Source: Steinernema hermaphroditum
Lineage: Eukaryota; Nematoda; Chromadorea; Rhabditida; Steinernematidae
Length of the DNA: 64,000 nucleotides
Direction of reading: 5' to 3'
Assembly: GCA_030435675.1 (NCBI GenBank)
Contig: CM059625.1
Span: forward strand, 12,028,001-12,092,000
Position numbers and translations under genes: made by a program. Numbering within the stretch: position 1 is the stretch's first letter; each line of letters starts with the position of its first letter. The notes below the pieces were generated by a model, which was not told where the DNA came from, made no database searches, and saw only the letters and a list, made by a program, of their open reading frames with translations. Shown here piece by piece: positions 12,155-23,900 of this stretch.

Positions 12155-13576
12155 ATGGATCGAAAGGCGGATAAGCGCGCAAAGTCGGAAGCTCAACGCT
12201 TAGAAAGCTTATATGAAAAGCGGAAGCTGGACATCGAGCGAAAAAATCAAATATCGCAAGCACTGAAAAATGTTGACGTAAAGTCGAAGCGAACGGTATT
12301 TGAAGACAGCGACAACGACGAAAATATTGTGCTGAATACTGTAAGTTGGTTGCAGTTGTATTTGATTAGGCTAAATTGTATTGTATATAGATGCAGTCTC
12401 ATTCAACAAGGAACACTGAGGAAGCCGATCCGTCTAAGAATAAAAACCAATGGACTTTGTTCGAGGATAGCGATGCGGACAACGATGGCGCCCATAATGC
12501 CGATGAGCTTATAAAAAATCGACACGTAGGCAAGAAGGGGGCGAAGTTAATGGCAATGGAAGCTCGCTTTGGAAACGACGACCGTTTCCGAATGGATGAC
12601 AGGTTCGCTGAAGACAGTGACGAAGAACCGTCTGAAGAGCAACGCGAAAATCAAGACCGATTACATACTAAAAAAACGGAACTCGAAATTTTATCGAAGG
12701 TTGTCGGAAAAGATTTAACCAGCAAACTCTCTGAAGAAAAGCGGAAGACGGAGAAGAAGATGCTTGACATGAAATTTGTTCGCTTCGATCCTGATAACCC
12801 GGAGCATATCGAATGGGCCCAAAGGAAGCAGGTCGAAAAGTACGGCGAAATGAAGGTAGTATTCATATAATTTCTAATTTACATCCTCATATTCAGGATG
12901 AAGATGAAGCTCCACCAAAGAAAATTGCTAAGAAGGAAGAAGCTCCTGAACGCCTTGTGGAAGGCCGATATTTTGAAATGGATCGGGACTTTGCTGCTGA
13001 TTTGAAAAACAAGCTCCAGCTAGGAAGCTCGGTGCAAAGTACGAGTTTTAGTTTCTTGGATTCCATCGGTCGGAGTTCCAATGCGGATCTCGACAAATCA
13101 TTTGGTGATGAAGTAATCGCTAACTTGGATACTGAGGAGCTGCCAGATTGCGATGAGTTGGATATTGATGATTCAGTATGTTATACACTGTTTTGTGTTA
13201 GCTAAACTATTTGGTTAAGATGGACGACGAATCTCAACCAACAATTTCAAATGCTGCGCTTGACGATGCTTCCTCTTTTTCCCTTGTTCGACAGAAAGGA
13301 GTCAAGCCTTGGTTTTCTTTTGACGCTTTCGATAATGACGTTCGTTCTACTGTTAATAACTTCCGCCGAACGATGCCCGAAGACAAGCTGCGTGCTAACT
13401 GGCAAAACATAAGAACTAGTATAATAAAGGTTATCAGTTTCCTAGTTTCGTTTATTCATTATTAAAACGCTTTTCAGATCTACCGTTCTCAGAAAAAGAG
13501 CGCCGTGAAGGAAGATCGCAAACGTAAACGGACACTCGACGGTGCAGCTGCTCCCGTCGACAGTGCTGCCTCATAA
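12155..13576 (+). CDS. NOL8: NOL8-like nucleolar protein
   Basis: Exons 12155-12340, 12391-12855, 12897-13175, ~13220-13429 and 13478-13576 give ~412 aa. The match is to the C-terminal half of nucleolar protein 8, a ribosome-biogenesis factor: a GAKLMAMEARFGNDDRFRMD block close to the vertebrate motif, an acidic stretch, KMLDMKFVRFDPDNPEHIEW, RYFEMDRDFAADLK, and a distal SSFSLVRQKGVKPWFSFDAF block followed by a basic RKRKRTL end. The N-terminal RRM of vertebrate NOL8 is absent, so this is a short form. An acceptor (AATTTCAG) 20 bp before the ATG suggests SL trans-splicing. Exon 4 could alternatively start at 13202 and add six residues in frame. It is followed closely by the UPF0390 gene. Confidence 0.75.
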
Positions 13577-13729
13577 TATCTCTATAATTTTTTTTAACAT
13601 TAATTGTTTCAAATTTAAGAATTAAACTTTTCGTAACTGGTTTGTAGTCTCTGTGAAGTCGTATTTTGGCGTAGAGCTGTCGTATTTTCATCTACGTTGC
13701 TTGCTCTTGTAATTAGTTCTTGTTCTCAC

Positions 13730-13731
13730 AG
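13730..13731 (+). promoter_or_regulatory. Putative trans-splice acceptor of downstream operon gene
   Basis: The motif TGTTCTCACAG ends at 13731, 14 bp before the ATG of the UPF0390-like gene and about 155 bp after the NOL8-like stop. There is no matching donor in between. This is the arrangement expected for an SL2-type acceptor inside a nematode operon. The call is an inference from spacing only. Confidence 0.45.
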
Positions 13732-13745
13732 ATTGTGAATCAAAT

Positions 13746-14088
13746 ATGGCACAACATAGCATGAAGAAAAAGGTAATGGTTGTCTGCGACGTATAGTGTA
13801 TATCAGTTATATTTAGACTACTTTACCCAAGGGTGTGAAGAATAAGGTGAAGCGAGCCCCAAAGAAGACAGGACCAAAGAGAGGTCATAATCTCTACATT
13901 GCACCCAAGAAAGCTGTTGCGGTTGAGCAGGTTCGTTTGTAACGGTCAGATTATTTATCATACTGGAACTTTAATGTAAGGCTCGTGTCAGCGCTGAAGT
14001 TTCGAAGGTTATCAACAAGAAAAATGAAGAAATGGTTAAGAATATTGCTAACGATTCGGTTGGAAGAACTGATTCGGAGAAGAAGTGA
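13746..14088 (+). CDS. UPF0390 (DUF2462, C19orf53/L10K-like) small basic protein
   Basis: Exons 13746-13772, 13817-13930 and 13981-14088 encode 82 aa. The protein begins MAQHSMKKK and carries the family core GPKRGHNLYIAPKKA followed by a helical lysine-rich region. Vertebrate L10K has the equivalent MAQG start and GPRKGGRVIAPKKA core. Length and basic composition fit the family; its role is poorly known, though a nucleolar location is plausible. It starts 170 bp after the NOL8-like stop in the same orientation, so the two probably share an operon. Confidence 0.75.
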
Positions 14089-14475
14089 ATGAGATCGTTG
14101 TTATCACTCATATGTTGTTATTTTTTGTTGTTGTTGTGCAGAAAAGGGTTATTCAGCTTCGTAGTGTAGTCGGTTGCCGTTGTCGGTTTTTCACTTCGGG
14201 TTCTGGATTCAAGGGCTCAATTCTGGACTAAATTCTCGATATTAGCGTTGTTGTTCCAGGTATGGAAGGTTTTGTTCACGCCAAAGACACGTAGGTGTTT
14301 TACGCAAGTCTACAAACCAAGGAGATTTATTGCGATTAATTCTAGTGCACTATCTGGTTAGATTAATGGATGCTCACAGCTTGACTGATTGATGTTGAAT
14401 GGACCTGGGTGATGGGGAGTGGGGAATGTGCTGATTCAAATTTTATATGAGCGGAAAGCTGATATAACACTAGAT

Positions 14476-15044
14476 TCAGCACGTGACCATTGAGGACCAT
14501 GAGCTGCGGTGGTGCTTTGAGATTCGGAAGGTTTCAACATGGGTGTAGGGGACGTGTTTGCCCAATGCATTGTCTGAACGCAGTAGGTAGTTGTAATACT
14601 TTGAAAACTTCTCGAATACTACCTGCGCGACACGTTCTTTGTTTGCCATCCATTGCTCAAGGGATGTTCCTTCTCCCATCGACAACCACATGTCGTACAA
14701 ATAGCGTTTGGATGGATTGGTGAGAATTTCTTTGGCGTACAATAGTTTCTGGAACTTTTTCGTCGCTTCTAATTCCTGTGGCGATACTTTGTCGGGATGA
14801 TAGTCGCGGACGCGGGCCCGATATTCTGCCATAATTTGTTCTGGCTAAAATATCGTGTAAAAGCCACTAAAATGAACTGAGAAAAGGCGAAAACCGCCTA
14901 AAACCGTAAAGGAGCACCCGGGACAAGGTTACAACAACGGTGCTGCATGTCTCATGCACAGGTTTGTTTCACGAGAAAACCTACCGTAGAAGACTTGGAG
15001 CAGCCGAGGAGACCGTAGAGATTATCATCACCGAGGTTCTGCAT
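14476..15044 (-). CDS. DNAJC12: DNAJC12-like J-domain co-chaperone
   Basis: Exon 1 is 15044-14985 (MQNLGDDNLYGLLGCSKSST) and exon 2 is 14844-14476, joined in frame to give ~142 aa. The J domain is complete: helix I with YGLLGC, EQIMAEYRARVRDYHPDK including the HPD motif that stimulates Hsp70 ATPase, and FQKLLYAKEILTNPSKRYLYD. The EQIMAEY and AKEILTN wording is characteristic of DNAJC12, a co-chaperone for aromatic amino acid hydroxylases. After the J domain, the WMANKERV region resembles the DNAJC12 QQWEALND segment. The C-terminus ends soon after HHRSSW and is shorter than the vertebrate protein. It is divergent from the PAN-domain gene, with 2.4 kb between their starts. Confidence 0.8.
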
Positions 15045-17375
15045 ACTTGCGCCATCCATGTCGCGAGACGGAGGAAGCTCACACCTTATTGGGTAAAAGA
15101 ATCTGTGCTGCTACACAAGAAGGAATCAATACCTTGGAATGCGAACTGCGTTCTCAGACCAACGCGGCTATTTAAAGTAATTCATACACTCCCACGCATG
15201 CGCTACCCAAGGATGACGTTTTCGAGTGGAAAGATCCATTTACATTTACAGGGGTTTCTCGATTTGTCTTTATGACTATGTATTCCGAACAAAATTTTCA
15301 TCGTTGCTGATTTATCTCTGCATGCCGTTTACTAAATGCAACAGACGCCTATCAAATAGGCCTATCGGACGTTCGAACACGATAGTGGCCGCGACGATTA
15401 TGGTGGTTACGCTGGGGACGCTCCCAAATCGCCCTCGGCAACGGGGGAGTCGAGTCGACGACGACTATGTTCATTGTTTGTTGATGTGCAGTTTGTAAAG
15501 AAAATCGGTGACGTGAAAAGTGAGAGGCGCCTATAGATCAACTTCATTCAGTATAATTTTCGGTCATTCGTGAGGATCGCCTCGGGCGACGTTTGATTAT
15601 ACTCATCACCGATGACACCGTTGTCGGTCGTGTCAACGATGAGGCGACAAGTACTCGAAACTTTCGATTTCGTTGGACGCGCGCGCGATCCTTTTGTGGA
15701 TAACGACGTCGGAAGGAAGCGCTGCGCGACAGAAGTCAGGAAGACCATGCGCGGGCGCGGCAAATCGCCCCTTTGGGTGAACAAATTGTTCGGCTGTCAA
15801 TGGAACTGGTTTCTTCGAGAACTGAAGTTTGGACACAATACTCATATGTCCTTCTCGTTGAAGAGTTTTGAATGGAGTCTAAGTGAATATGAATACGTTA
15901 ATTTTGCGTTTAAACGCGGAGAACAGTTCTGCGAAACGTTAAGACCAGAGCACCAGTGAAGCAAGGGGAAAACTTGTTTTAATGAAACTCTCCTGAAAAT
16001 ATCGGCTGATGAAATCGTGTCAAGTGTAATGGCATCTAGTACCGAGGTTCCTGTGCATAACCGTTGTGTCTAAATCAGCATAATCCATATAATTCAACGT
16101 TCGTTTCAACAAACAAACAAGTATTTCGAAAAATTCGAAACGAACGTCGTCTAAGTGAACCCCCAAATCTAGAACAGCGAAAAAACGAAAATCGGTGAAG
16201 ATGGGTGATGGAATACCCCGAAACGAATCGCCTGAGGTGGCAACTGGGGATTACGGTAATCAGTCTGCCGTTCACTACGAGTTTTCGAAAAACCTCTGTG
16301 TGCGGTCCTCTGTTTCGTCGCCTACCTGTTTGTCAACGATGACGAGGAGAGGGCTTCTGTTGACACTATTTGGATTGAGCGTTGAGTTGAGTTGATTAGG
16401 AATTGACCGCTGGTGCCAGACTCTTTTGTGTGCAACATTTCGATCTTTTTAGAACGCTGTGAAGCGCGTTGAGAAATTCTGAGAAGTAAAGCCGAATTTT
16501 TTTTGCAGTTATTCGAATTATGAGATGTTCTGTTTTATATCACAAGAACGACTTTCGTCCTCGAACTTTCCTTCCGCCTATGACAATTTAATGCTCCTCG
16601 CGATGCGCATTTGTTTAATTGGATCAGTTACAAAACATGCGATCGCATTAATGGACGGCGATCAGCCATGACGATATGTGACTCTCCTTATTGTCGCACC
16701 GTTTATCGCCTCGAAGCGCTCGGACGTTCTTTCATACGCTCGTTTGTTCGTCCGAGCGCTCGCCGAGGACACTTTCACTTTCGTGCCCACCCACCCCGAA
16801 GGCGGAGGAATGTGAACCATGAGGAAGGAGAGCGATACCGAAGCCGTAAGGAGGAATGAGGGACATGTGACATGACTCATATGGGAGAAGGAGATTTGAT
16901 CTAAATGATCATTGCGCCATAAATGTGATCGTAAATTCATGACTGTGACAATGATACTGTTCGTACATTGTAGATTTTATTGTCAGAGGTGACTGACAAA
17001 AAATGATTTTGTTGGTGCTCTGTGTCTTTGTTTTTTTTTACACAGTCAGTTATCGCAACAGTGGTTATTCTCAGCAGACGTTCGCGGAAGGAACGTCGGA
17101 AACGGGGGGAGGACGAATTCCGTAGAAAGAGAAATCGCCGCAAAATACACGAAACTTGCTGCGAGACGGGTGAGAGTACCCAAAACCTGAACCCATCTAT
17201 CACTTGCACTGTTCTTCTCGTCATCTCGCCGCGTCCCATTGTTTTCAGTGCGTTTTCCCTTATGTCTGACCTCAATTTTGAGATGCAAAGGGCAAATAGG
17301 TCATGCCCCGCCGTGGACCCCCCAGCCCACTGCCCATGCGAAAACCCCACCCCCTAATTTACAGCCCCTTAATCC
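15045..17375. other. Divergent intergenic/promoter region
   Basis: This is the 2.3 kb between the DNAJC12-like start (minus) and the PAN-domain gene (plus). Frames of up to ~137 codons occur, but they overlap on both strands and show no domain, signal peptide or splice chain. I see nothing further that I can support, apart from the TATA box at its end. Confidence 0.4.
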
Positions 17376-17383
17376 TATATAAA
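17376..17383 (+). promoter_or_regulatory. TATA box of PAN-domain gene
   Basis: TATATAAA lies about 119 bp before the ATG at 17502. The position suits a core promoter with a 5' UTR of roughly 90 nt. A strong TATA box fits a highly expressed secreted or cuticle/surface protein. Confidence 0.6.
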
Positions 17384-17501
17384 GATTGGCAACATGATGT
17401 CCGATTAGAGATCTTCCGCATCCAAAACTGTTCTTCGGAAACGATCACACATTCTCGCGAATTTGCTCTTGCTCCAGTTGAAGCATCTTGCTTGAAACGC
17501 A

Positions 17502-20061
17502 ATGTCTCGCTTCTCACTCGCGACATGTCTCTTTGTCGCGTTTTGTGGTGCTCTGGCCCAGTATCCGAATCCATACGCTATGGAGGAGGCCGTCCAGGGC
17601 TATGCCGCTTATAGTGGTGCTAGCGTGAAGTCATCTGGATCTGTAATGGGCCCTACTGCCCCGATGGCTCCCCCTCGCGTTCCTGCTCCGGCCCGAGCGT
17701 ACGGGCCTTCTCGCGGATATAGACCTCCTCCGCCACCCGTTCGTCGCGACGCCAAAAGCGAAGGGCAGTGCAAGTTTGGTATGTTTTTCGTGTCGCAGAA
17801 GAATAATAGTAGGCTAACGAATCTAGATGAGGGTAAGTGGGAGATTGAACCAGAGAGCGCCATTTCTGGCGCCATTATGTTCGACCGAACCACTGGATTG
17901 TCTTGTGAAGAATGCCTCGAGAAGTGCACACAGTTCCAGGTATTGGGAAAGGGAAATAATGCGTTATTGTTGTGTTTTAGGATGTCTCCAGCCAATGGGT
18001 GTGCCGCTCGCTTACCTATGACAACCGCTGGAAGATCTGCGACCTGTTCGCTATTAACGGAACTTCTTCGCCGTATTACCTGGCCGAGTACCCCGGTCGT
18101 GATTACTTTTCCTATCTGGCCGCCTTGCCACCGACCGATGCCCAGGTTCAAGGAAAAGGCGCCGAAGCAACTGGTGCTGCTCCAGGGCCAATTGGAAACA
18201 CTGTAGAGGAGTACGAATCGGAGAACGGCCAGGTGAACACTCTCCTAAGTACGTTCTACTGTATTCTTTTTAGAAGGCGACTGTTCCTGCTCCTACTGAG
18301 ACACACCCGAAGGAAACCGAAGAAAAGAAGCCTGAAACGACTGAGGAACCCGTTAAGCCGACCGAGGAAGCTCACCAAACATCCTCGCCAGCACCTGAAC
18401 AAGAGTCAGAAATCAAGGAAACCACCGCAGCTCCCGCCTCGACAGCTCCTCTCGCGTCTCACGAAGAGTCAGCTCCAGCTCCATCGGGTGAAACAGCTGC
18501 ACCCTCTTCCGGCGAAGCGCCTGCTCCCTCTTCCGGCGAAGCGCCTGCCCCCACTTCAGTGGAAGCGCCTGCTCCTTCTTCAGCCGAAGCGCCTGCTCCC
18601 AATTCGGTTGAAGAAAGTGCTCCTTCGACACCCTCTGCTGTGAATAAGGAAGGACCGTATCAAGCCGTTGAACGCAACATTGTCGACAAGTCAGGAGTGA
18701 GCCTCTGCGACCGTGGAGAAACTCCTCGTTACACCGAGTTCACTGGTCACGAACGTGTCAACCCTGGAACGGAGACGGAGATCGTGGAGGCGAAAACTCG
18801 TGACGAATGCACTTCTGCTTGCGATCGAGACCAGCTCTTCACTTGGTAAGCGAACCGGCTAGCGCCGAGAACTCAACGACCGCAGCAATAATTAACTGGA
18901 GAATTGTTCTTACTTTTTCCAATTTTAGTGCGTCGGCTGTGTTCTCCCCCACCGGATGCGAGCTATCATCGACGACCGCCAACCATTCGACACTCGACTC
19001 TCTTGTGGAATCCTCTTCTGGAGCCTACCTCGAGAAGGTTTGCCTTCCTGAGAAGCTCGCCACGGGCACTCGCAAGATCTTCCCCGCCGTTCCCAACCAC
19101 ATTCTTGTCGGCCACGTGCAAGAAGTCGCCGATGCGAAGAGCATTCGCGAGTGCCAGATCGCCTGCTTGAGGGCCGATCAGGACTTTGGATTTATCTGCA
19201 AATCAGCCATGTGGTATCCCTCTGACGAAGACCAGGTGAGAAGGCTCTTCCGCTAACTTGCTAACCCTAATAACCCATTCTCTAGAACTGTCTGCTAAAC
19301 AGCAACAATCGCGATTCTGTGCCTGATTCGTTCGTGCCCGAAGACCAGGGCGTGCAGATGGTTTACTTTGACGTCGTGCGAGAGGACGGTTTCGATTTCA
19401 AACGCCTGAAGGTATGTTTAAACATCGCAAATGTTTACATTAAATCGCCGCTCGCCTTACGAAACTGAGCTGATCGCCATTGATTGTTTAGGACAGACCC
19501 GTTGGTGGCTCGGACGGTGGCTTCACGAGATGGTCAGCTTGTAAGGACATGAATGGTATGCGCCACCGCTACCAGAAGTGCCAGAAGAAGGACGTGAGAA
19601 AGTGCAAGAAAGAAAGTGTGATGTGCCGTCACCGTAAGTTCTATTTCGCCTTTTGAGTTCTTTGAATGCAGTGAAATGTCTTGAGCACAAATCATTTATG
19701 GCCTTAAATTGATGCACAACGACAGCAGTGTCCCGCTGCAGTTTTGCTGACATCTCGAGGAATCCTCAGTAGCCACAATTAGATGTTATCGAGGTTAATT
19801 GACGTGCAGCGTTTATTAGTGACACGATTCAATTCAGCACGCGCGTATGCCGTTATCTAAACAATCCGCGAACTAAAAGATTGAATTAGATAGAGTCTTT
19901 ATCAGGATTATTTTTCAGTTCCTGCGTTGCAAATCAACAAGATTGACCCCGCGAGCTGTATGGCCGTCCGGGATGCGCAAGGACGCAAGCGCTGTCCCCA
20001 CGGAATGCGTATCAACGCTGCTGGACGCCGTGAATACTGCAACAAGCCGGTCGACTGCTGA
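17502..20061 (+). CDS. Secreted multi-PAN/apple domain protein
   Basis: Eight exons (17502-17778, 17827-17939, 17981-18232, 18274-18845, 18929-19235, 19286-19411, 19492-19633, 19919-20061) give 643 aa. A signal peptide of about 19 residues (MSRFSLATCLFVAFCGALA) is followed by a Pro-rich stretch. Three cysteine-rich PAN/apple-type modules follow at about residues 88-170, 325-440 and 445-545; GLSCEECLEKC and SIRECQIACLRADQDFGFIC are typical. A low-complexity Pro/Glu/Ala/Thr linker at about 215-310 holds four 8-residue repeats. A C-terminal module with W-S-A-C...R-H-R-Y-Q-K-C resembles a thrombospondin type-1 fold. PAN modules bind proteins or glycans; an extracellular, cuticle- or matrix-associated role is inferred. 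Precise orthology is not claimed. Confidence 0.85.
18511..18606 (+). repeat. In-frame 24-bp tandem repeat (4 copies)
   Basis: Four 24-bp units at 18511, 18535, 18559 and 18583 encode an 8-residue motif of the form (G/V/A)EAPAPxS. They lie in the linker of the PAN-domain protein. The core GAAGCGCCTGC is kept exactly in every unit, indicating recent duplication. The count may vary between individuals. Confidence 0.8.
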
Positions 20062-20739
20062 ACAGTCATAGGACATAACATCATCCCCACCTCAGTGAAC
20101 TCGTATTTATTTCTGTAAATAGTGAACCTTCCATTCTGACCTGCACTTCACTTCTCACCCCGTCTTCCTATCTAATAAGTCCAGTGCTCGTTCTCCTGCC
20201 ATCAATCGCAAAGTCTTTCGTCACGTCGAACGATCTTCCGGAGAGTACCGTTCACAACAGTGTGTTCAGTTTCCAGGGTCGTTTTTGTTTGTTTCTCTCC
20301 TTCATGACTGCTGTGAACTGCTCTCCATCGTTGTTCTCCTTCTCGTGTAATAATCACTCATTCCACTATAGACCTGTTCTCTTGTCGTGCGTGGCACTTT
20401 CCTCGTCGACCGCTCCTCTAGAGATCGTTGGTACGATGCGAGGACAGTGTCACGCAAGCTTTAACCAAATTATGCCTGCAACCCAAACAAAAAGTCATGT
20501 TGAGTAAGCAGATTAAATATTATTTCTGAGACCTTTTACCATGATGCATTGATCCAAGCGCACAAAGCACAAACATAGAGATCATAATAATGCATAAGTA
20601 ATAGGCTGCCGGAACCAAAGAAGAACTAAAGTCGCATTCATATTCGCCTTCAGGATACCTGTTAAAGGCTGGTTTGCTGAATAAGCTAGAAAGAAGGATA
20701 CTGATCGTTGTTCTAGCCTTATGACATCTTGGTTCCGAC

Positions 20740-20831
20740 TAGGGTTGGCACTTCGAGTCGAGTCGAGTTCGAGTCGCCTTTTTCGACTCGACTCGGCGAC
20801 TCGGCGTTTTCTGACTCGAATGCCAACCCTA
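20740..20831. mobile_element. 92-bp hAT-type MITE with 8-bp TSD
   Basis: The element begins TAGGGTTGGCA and ends with its exact reverse complement TGCCAACCCTA. It is flanked on both sides by the identical 8-bp sequence GTTCCGAC (20732-20739 and 20832-20839). An 8-bp duplication and a TAGGG/CAGGG-type terminus are hallmarks of hAT-superfamily transposition. The interior is made of CGAGTC/GACTCG units that can fold into a long hairpin. The perfect TSD suggests a recent insertion. It is non-autonomous, with no coding capacity. Confidence 0.85.
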
Positions 20832-20951
20832 GTTCCGACTCGAAATTATGAGCTCTAAGGTATCCTCCACGCACAACATCTCTTCGTTTGTTATTGCTCT
20901 CGAAATCTTTGTACACAAACATTTATTACGAAAAATATACAAAAATGCTCT

Positions 20952-21393
20952 CTAAGGAGAAGCTCCATTGTTAGTACCGTTTCCAGCGATCTCACAGTTC
21001 TTTCCACTGAATCCAGCCATGCACATGCAGGTTACCGTGCTCCTGTTGCCGAAGCAAATACCGTGGCCGTTGCAGTCACGAGTCGCTTCGCAGGCCTCTG
21101 AAACACAGAACAGTTTAATAATCGGTTTTGACTGTATTCGAACCGTCTTCACATCGAGGGCCAGTATAAGGGTTTTTGCAAAGACAGATGGGGGTCGCCT
21201 TCACTCCGATGCAGAGTCCGCGGTTGCTGCAGTCCGCTTCCGTACAGGGAGAGGCCGGATCGGTATTTGCTGTTGCGTTTTGACAGTTCTAAAAGGATAG
21301 AAGGAATCTCTCGAAACACGACAATTTATTTCTTACGGTGTTATGAATCAGAAAGGCGGAAATGACGATGAGGAGCACGGCTTTCGAGTTCAT
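20952..21393 (-). CDS. Small secreted protein with two EGF-like domains
   Basis: Exons 21393-21337, 21288-21144 and 21097-20952 encode 115 aa. Exon 1 is a signal peptide (MNSKAVLLIVISAFLIHNT). Exons 2 and 3 each code one EGF-like module: TEADCSNRGLCIGVKATPIC through GPRCE, and CEATRDCNGHGICFG through GFSGKNCE. Each has the six-cysteine CxxxxCxxxGxCxxxxxxxxCxCxxGxxGxxC pattern. The short tail AGNGTNNGASP has two possible N-glycosylation sites and no membrane anchor. It is convergent with the PAN-domain gene. Role unknown; a secreted ligand or matrix peptide is an inference. Confidence 0.8.
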
Positions 21394-22987
21394 TGTGACT
21401 GAAACAGATGTATGGGTGCGCAAGTTCACTAAATACAACGATTTCAATGCGCGGATAAGCCAAAAAAGGGACAGAATGGGTTATAGTACCAGTGACAGTT
21501 TGACTTTGGAGTTAATCCGCTCCGGACTGTAAATCGATTGTGGAGTAATTGGGCAAAAGTCGACGGAAGCAAACGTGACTTTCAGAGCAACCGTATGGGT
21601 CAACTGGGGCAGCACTAGAGCGGCCAGTTTAAATATCGCCTCGAACTGTGCCGACCTTGAATGTGCTTTTATTTGTCAATTGAACGGAGGCGGTAAGATG
21701 ACCTCGTGGCACTGACCTCTATCTGGGCTACGCATCACAACACGCTTTTATGTGGCTAAGCAACACGGGTTTACGTCAATGATATAGAGGAAAATTGCGC
21801 TGTAACCTGTAGCAGGCTTGAGCATTCTGTGAGAAGTTTCTGGATTATCTGGTATGCTCAATAAAATGAGTATGGATGAGGAACTTCTTCTGGGGCTGAG
21901 GTGTATTGCTCTCGCTATACGGCGCCGAATTTTAATTGTTCAATCAAGTCGGACAATATTTCTTAACGGAAAGCAAAAAGGTGTCCACTTTTTGTGCACA
22001 TAGATATTCATCAGAACAGAAGCTTCAAGTAGGGCTAAATCAATCGGTGGGTCATTGGGGTCGATGTGTAATTTTCGGGATGATGAATCTCCTACCCTTT
22101 ATTAAAGGGTAAGTCATAAATAATCATTTCTCGGGAGCAAAAGTGTGTCAACTGAAAGTGGGTGAGTCGGTGTAAAACCATAGGTGTTTTCTAACATCTA
22201 AGAATGATCGACATGAGCGAAAAAAGTTTCTGCACAGACTTCAATCGTTCTATGCGACAACAGAAATGAGTCAGCCTTCTCCATCCATAAAAGGGTGCTT
22301 CATGGGATGAGGTCCGTTCAAACCTACCAATGCGTTTGTGTTACTTCTATGCGGGCTATTTGAAAACTGTTACTTCGAAACAGCAAAGGCTCTCAAGATT
22401 TCCTTTGAAAAAAAAACACTGGCTTTGCATTACTTATCCCATGAGGAATACCACCCGGGTAGGAAATGACGACTATCGGAACTTGTTGACGGCCTGAACG
22501 CCGAAAAAGAAATGTCACTTTCTCCGCTTGTTTGAGAACTTTTAGAGTCGTACTGTACTGCTTCACATTAGATCCTTCGCATAGGAAGGTATCTGTCTCA
22601 AATAGAACTCCGGCTAAGACTCCGACTGCTATAGTGAGTTTCAGAAAGCTATTTGAGACGAGCAGTGCAGCCATACCAATATTCCCATCCACTACAAAGA
22701 CCAAAACGAGTATTCATTCCTAGCTCATCTAATGATGACGATAGGGGTTGTCATTAGTTACGCAGGCGATTCAGATCTACCCAAAGCTTTGCAAAAGAAT
22801 CACAGCTTGAACAGGCAGACTGAGGACTGCCACCTTGGTTTGTCCTGCTTTCCGTACAAACTGGAGTCAATGAACAGGGCGGTACTCCCAGCGAGTTCAG
22901 ATACTTCCCTTCTTCCTGTGTAAGATTTGCGTCATCAATAGAAACCTGGATAGGAGAAAAGTGGCTCCTGATGGTTGAGAAAACATG
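21394..22987. other. Intergenic, nothing supported
   Basis: This lies between the EGF-like gene start and the TIR element. Frames are short and unsupported. I see nothing I can name here. Confidence 0.4.
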
Positions 22988-22989
22988 TA

Positions 22990-23898
22990 TTGGGTTGATC
23001 CATAAAAAATGGCCGATTATTTTTTGATAATTTACTGAGACAAAACACGAAGATTTCAGTCAAGGTATTCATCACTCTTATGTACAACTTCAGCCCACTT
23101 TATGGCCAACATCCTGATTCCTCAATCGTGAAATACGAGGGTTTAAAACCGAAAAATATTTTTCGTCCAATTTTCGACCTCTTCACATTTGAGTGGCTTT
23201 CTCTGATATCATCATTTACGGATGCGTACAGATGACAGTAAGATAGAGCTAAGAGAGATCTGTACGAACAGCAAACAGGAGTCTCACAGCTCAAAGTGGA
23301 GAGACATTGTGACGGTCAATTTGGAAACACATGGTCTCGGTTAGTCTGACTTTTTGGTAATCCGAGGGTCATTTTTTTCACATTTGGACTTTATTTCCGT
23401 GAAGTAGAAAAGAGCTCGTGAAGTCACTATGTGGGCATGGTAGCTGTGAGCGATGGCTATCTGCTGCATGTCCCCGTTCCTTATTATATTACTTAACCAT
23501 TTGGAAACAGTGAAGTTAACGGAACATGGTGATCCGAAAAGGCCATTTTTTTGAGATTAGCCCATGCTGTGATAAACGACGAGCACAGCGATAGGTGCAT
23601 TCGGTAGGGAGGACCCAAATATTTATGTGATATAAGGCAGTCACCGTCCATCACACAAATGTTAATATAGGAAGTCCATACATCACTTCGCATTTCGCTC
23701 TCTCGAGGTGCCAAAACAATGACCATCGTGAAAGAATGGACCTCTAACACAAAGAGGAATGCAACGTACAAGCCGCCAATCATGGGGAAAGGCGTGAGTT
23801 CACTGTACTCAGTAACACGCCCATCGGTTATGCCCTAGGAGTAAACGTCGTGAAATTATGTTTACAACATCGGCCATTTTTTATGGATCAACAGTATA
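22990..23898. mobile_element. Mariner/Tc1-like TIR element (~0.9 kb), degenerate
   Basis: The left end TTGGGTTGATCCATAAAAAA at 22990 continues into TGGCCGAT. It is matched by its reverse complement at the right end (to 23898), with mismatches only in the outer bases. TA dinucleotides flank both ends (22988-22989, 23899-23900), as for Tc1/mariner insertions. No transposase with a DDE/D motif could be read in any frame, so the element is non-autonomous or decayed. A shorter relative lies at 39530-40065; the two share internal sequence near the CATGGTAGCTGTG and ACTTArCCAwTTGGAAAC motifs. Confidence 0.65.
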
Positions 23899-23900
23899 TA

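Noticed and set aside
20719..20922. 67-codon minus-strand frame
   Set aside because: It is largely the interior of the hAT-type MITE.
23493..23783. 96-codon minus-strand frame resembling a chemoreceptor fragment
   Set aside because: It lies inside the TIR element and its counterpart at 39.6-40 kb diverges as DNA rather than as protein; no transmembrane series is evident.
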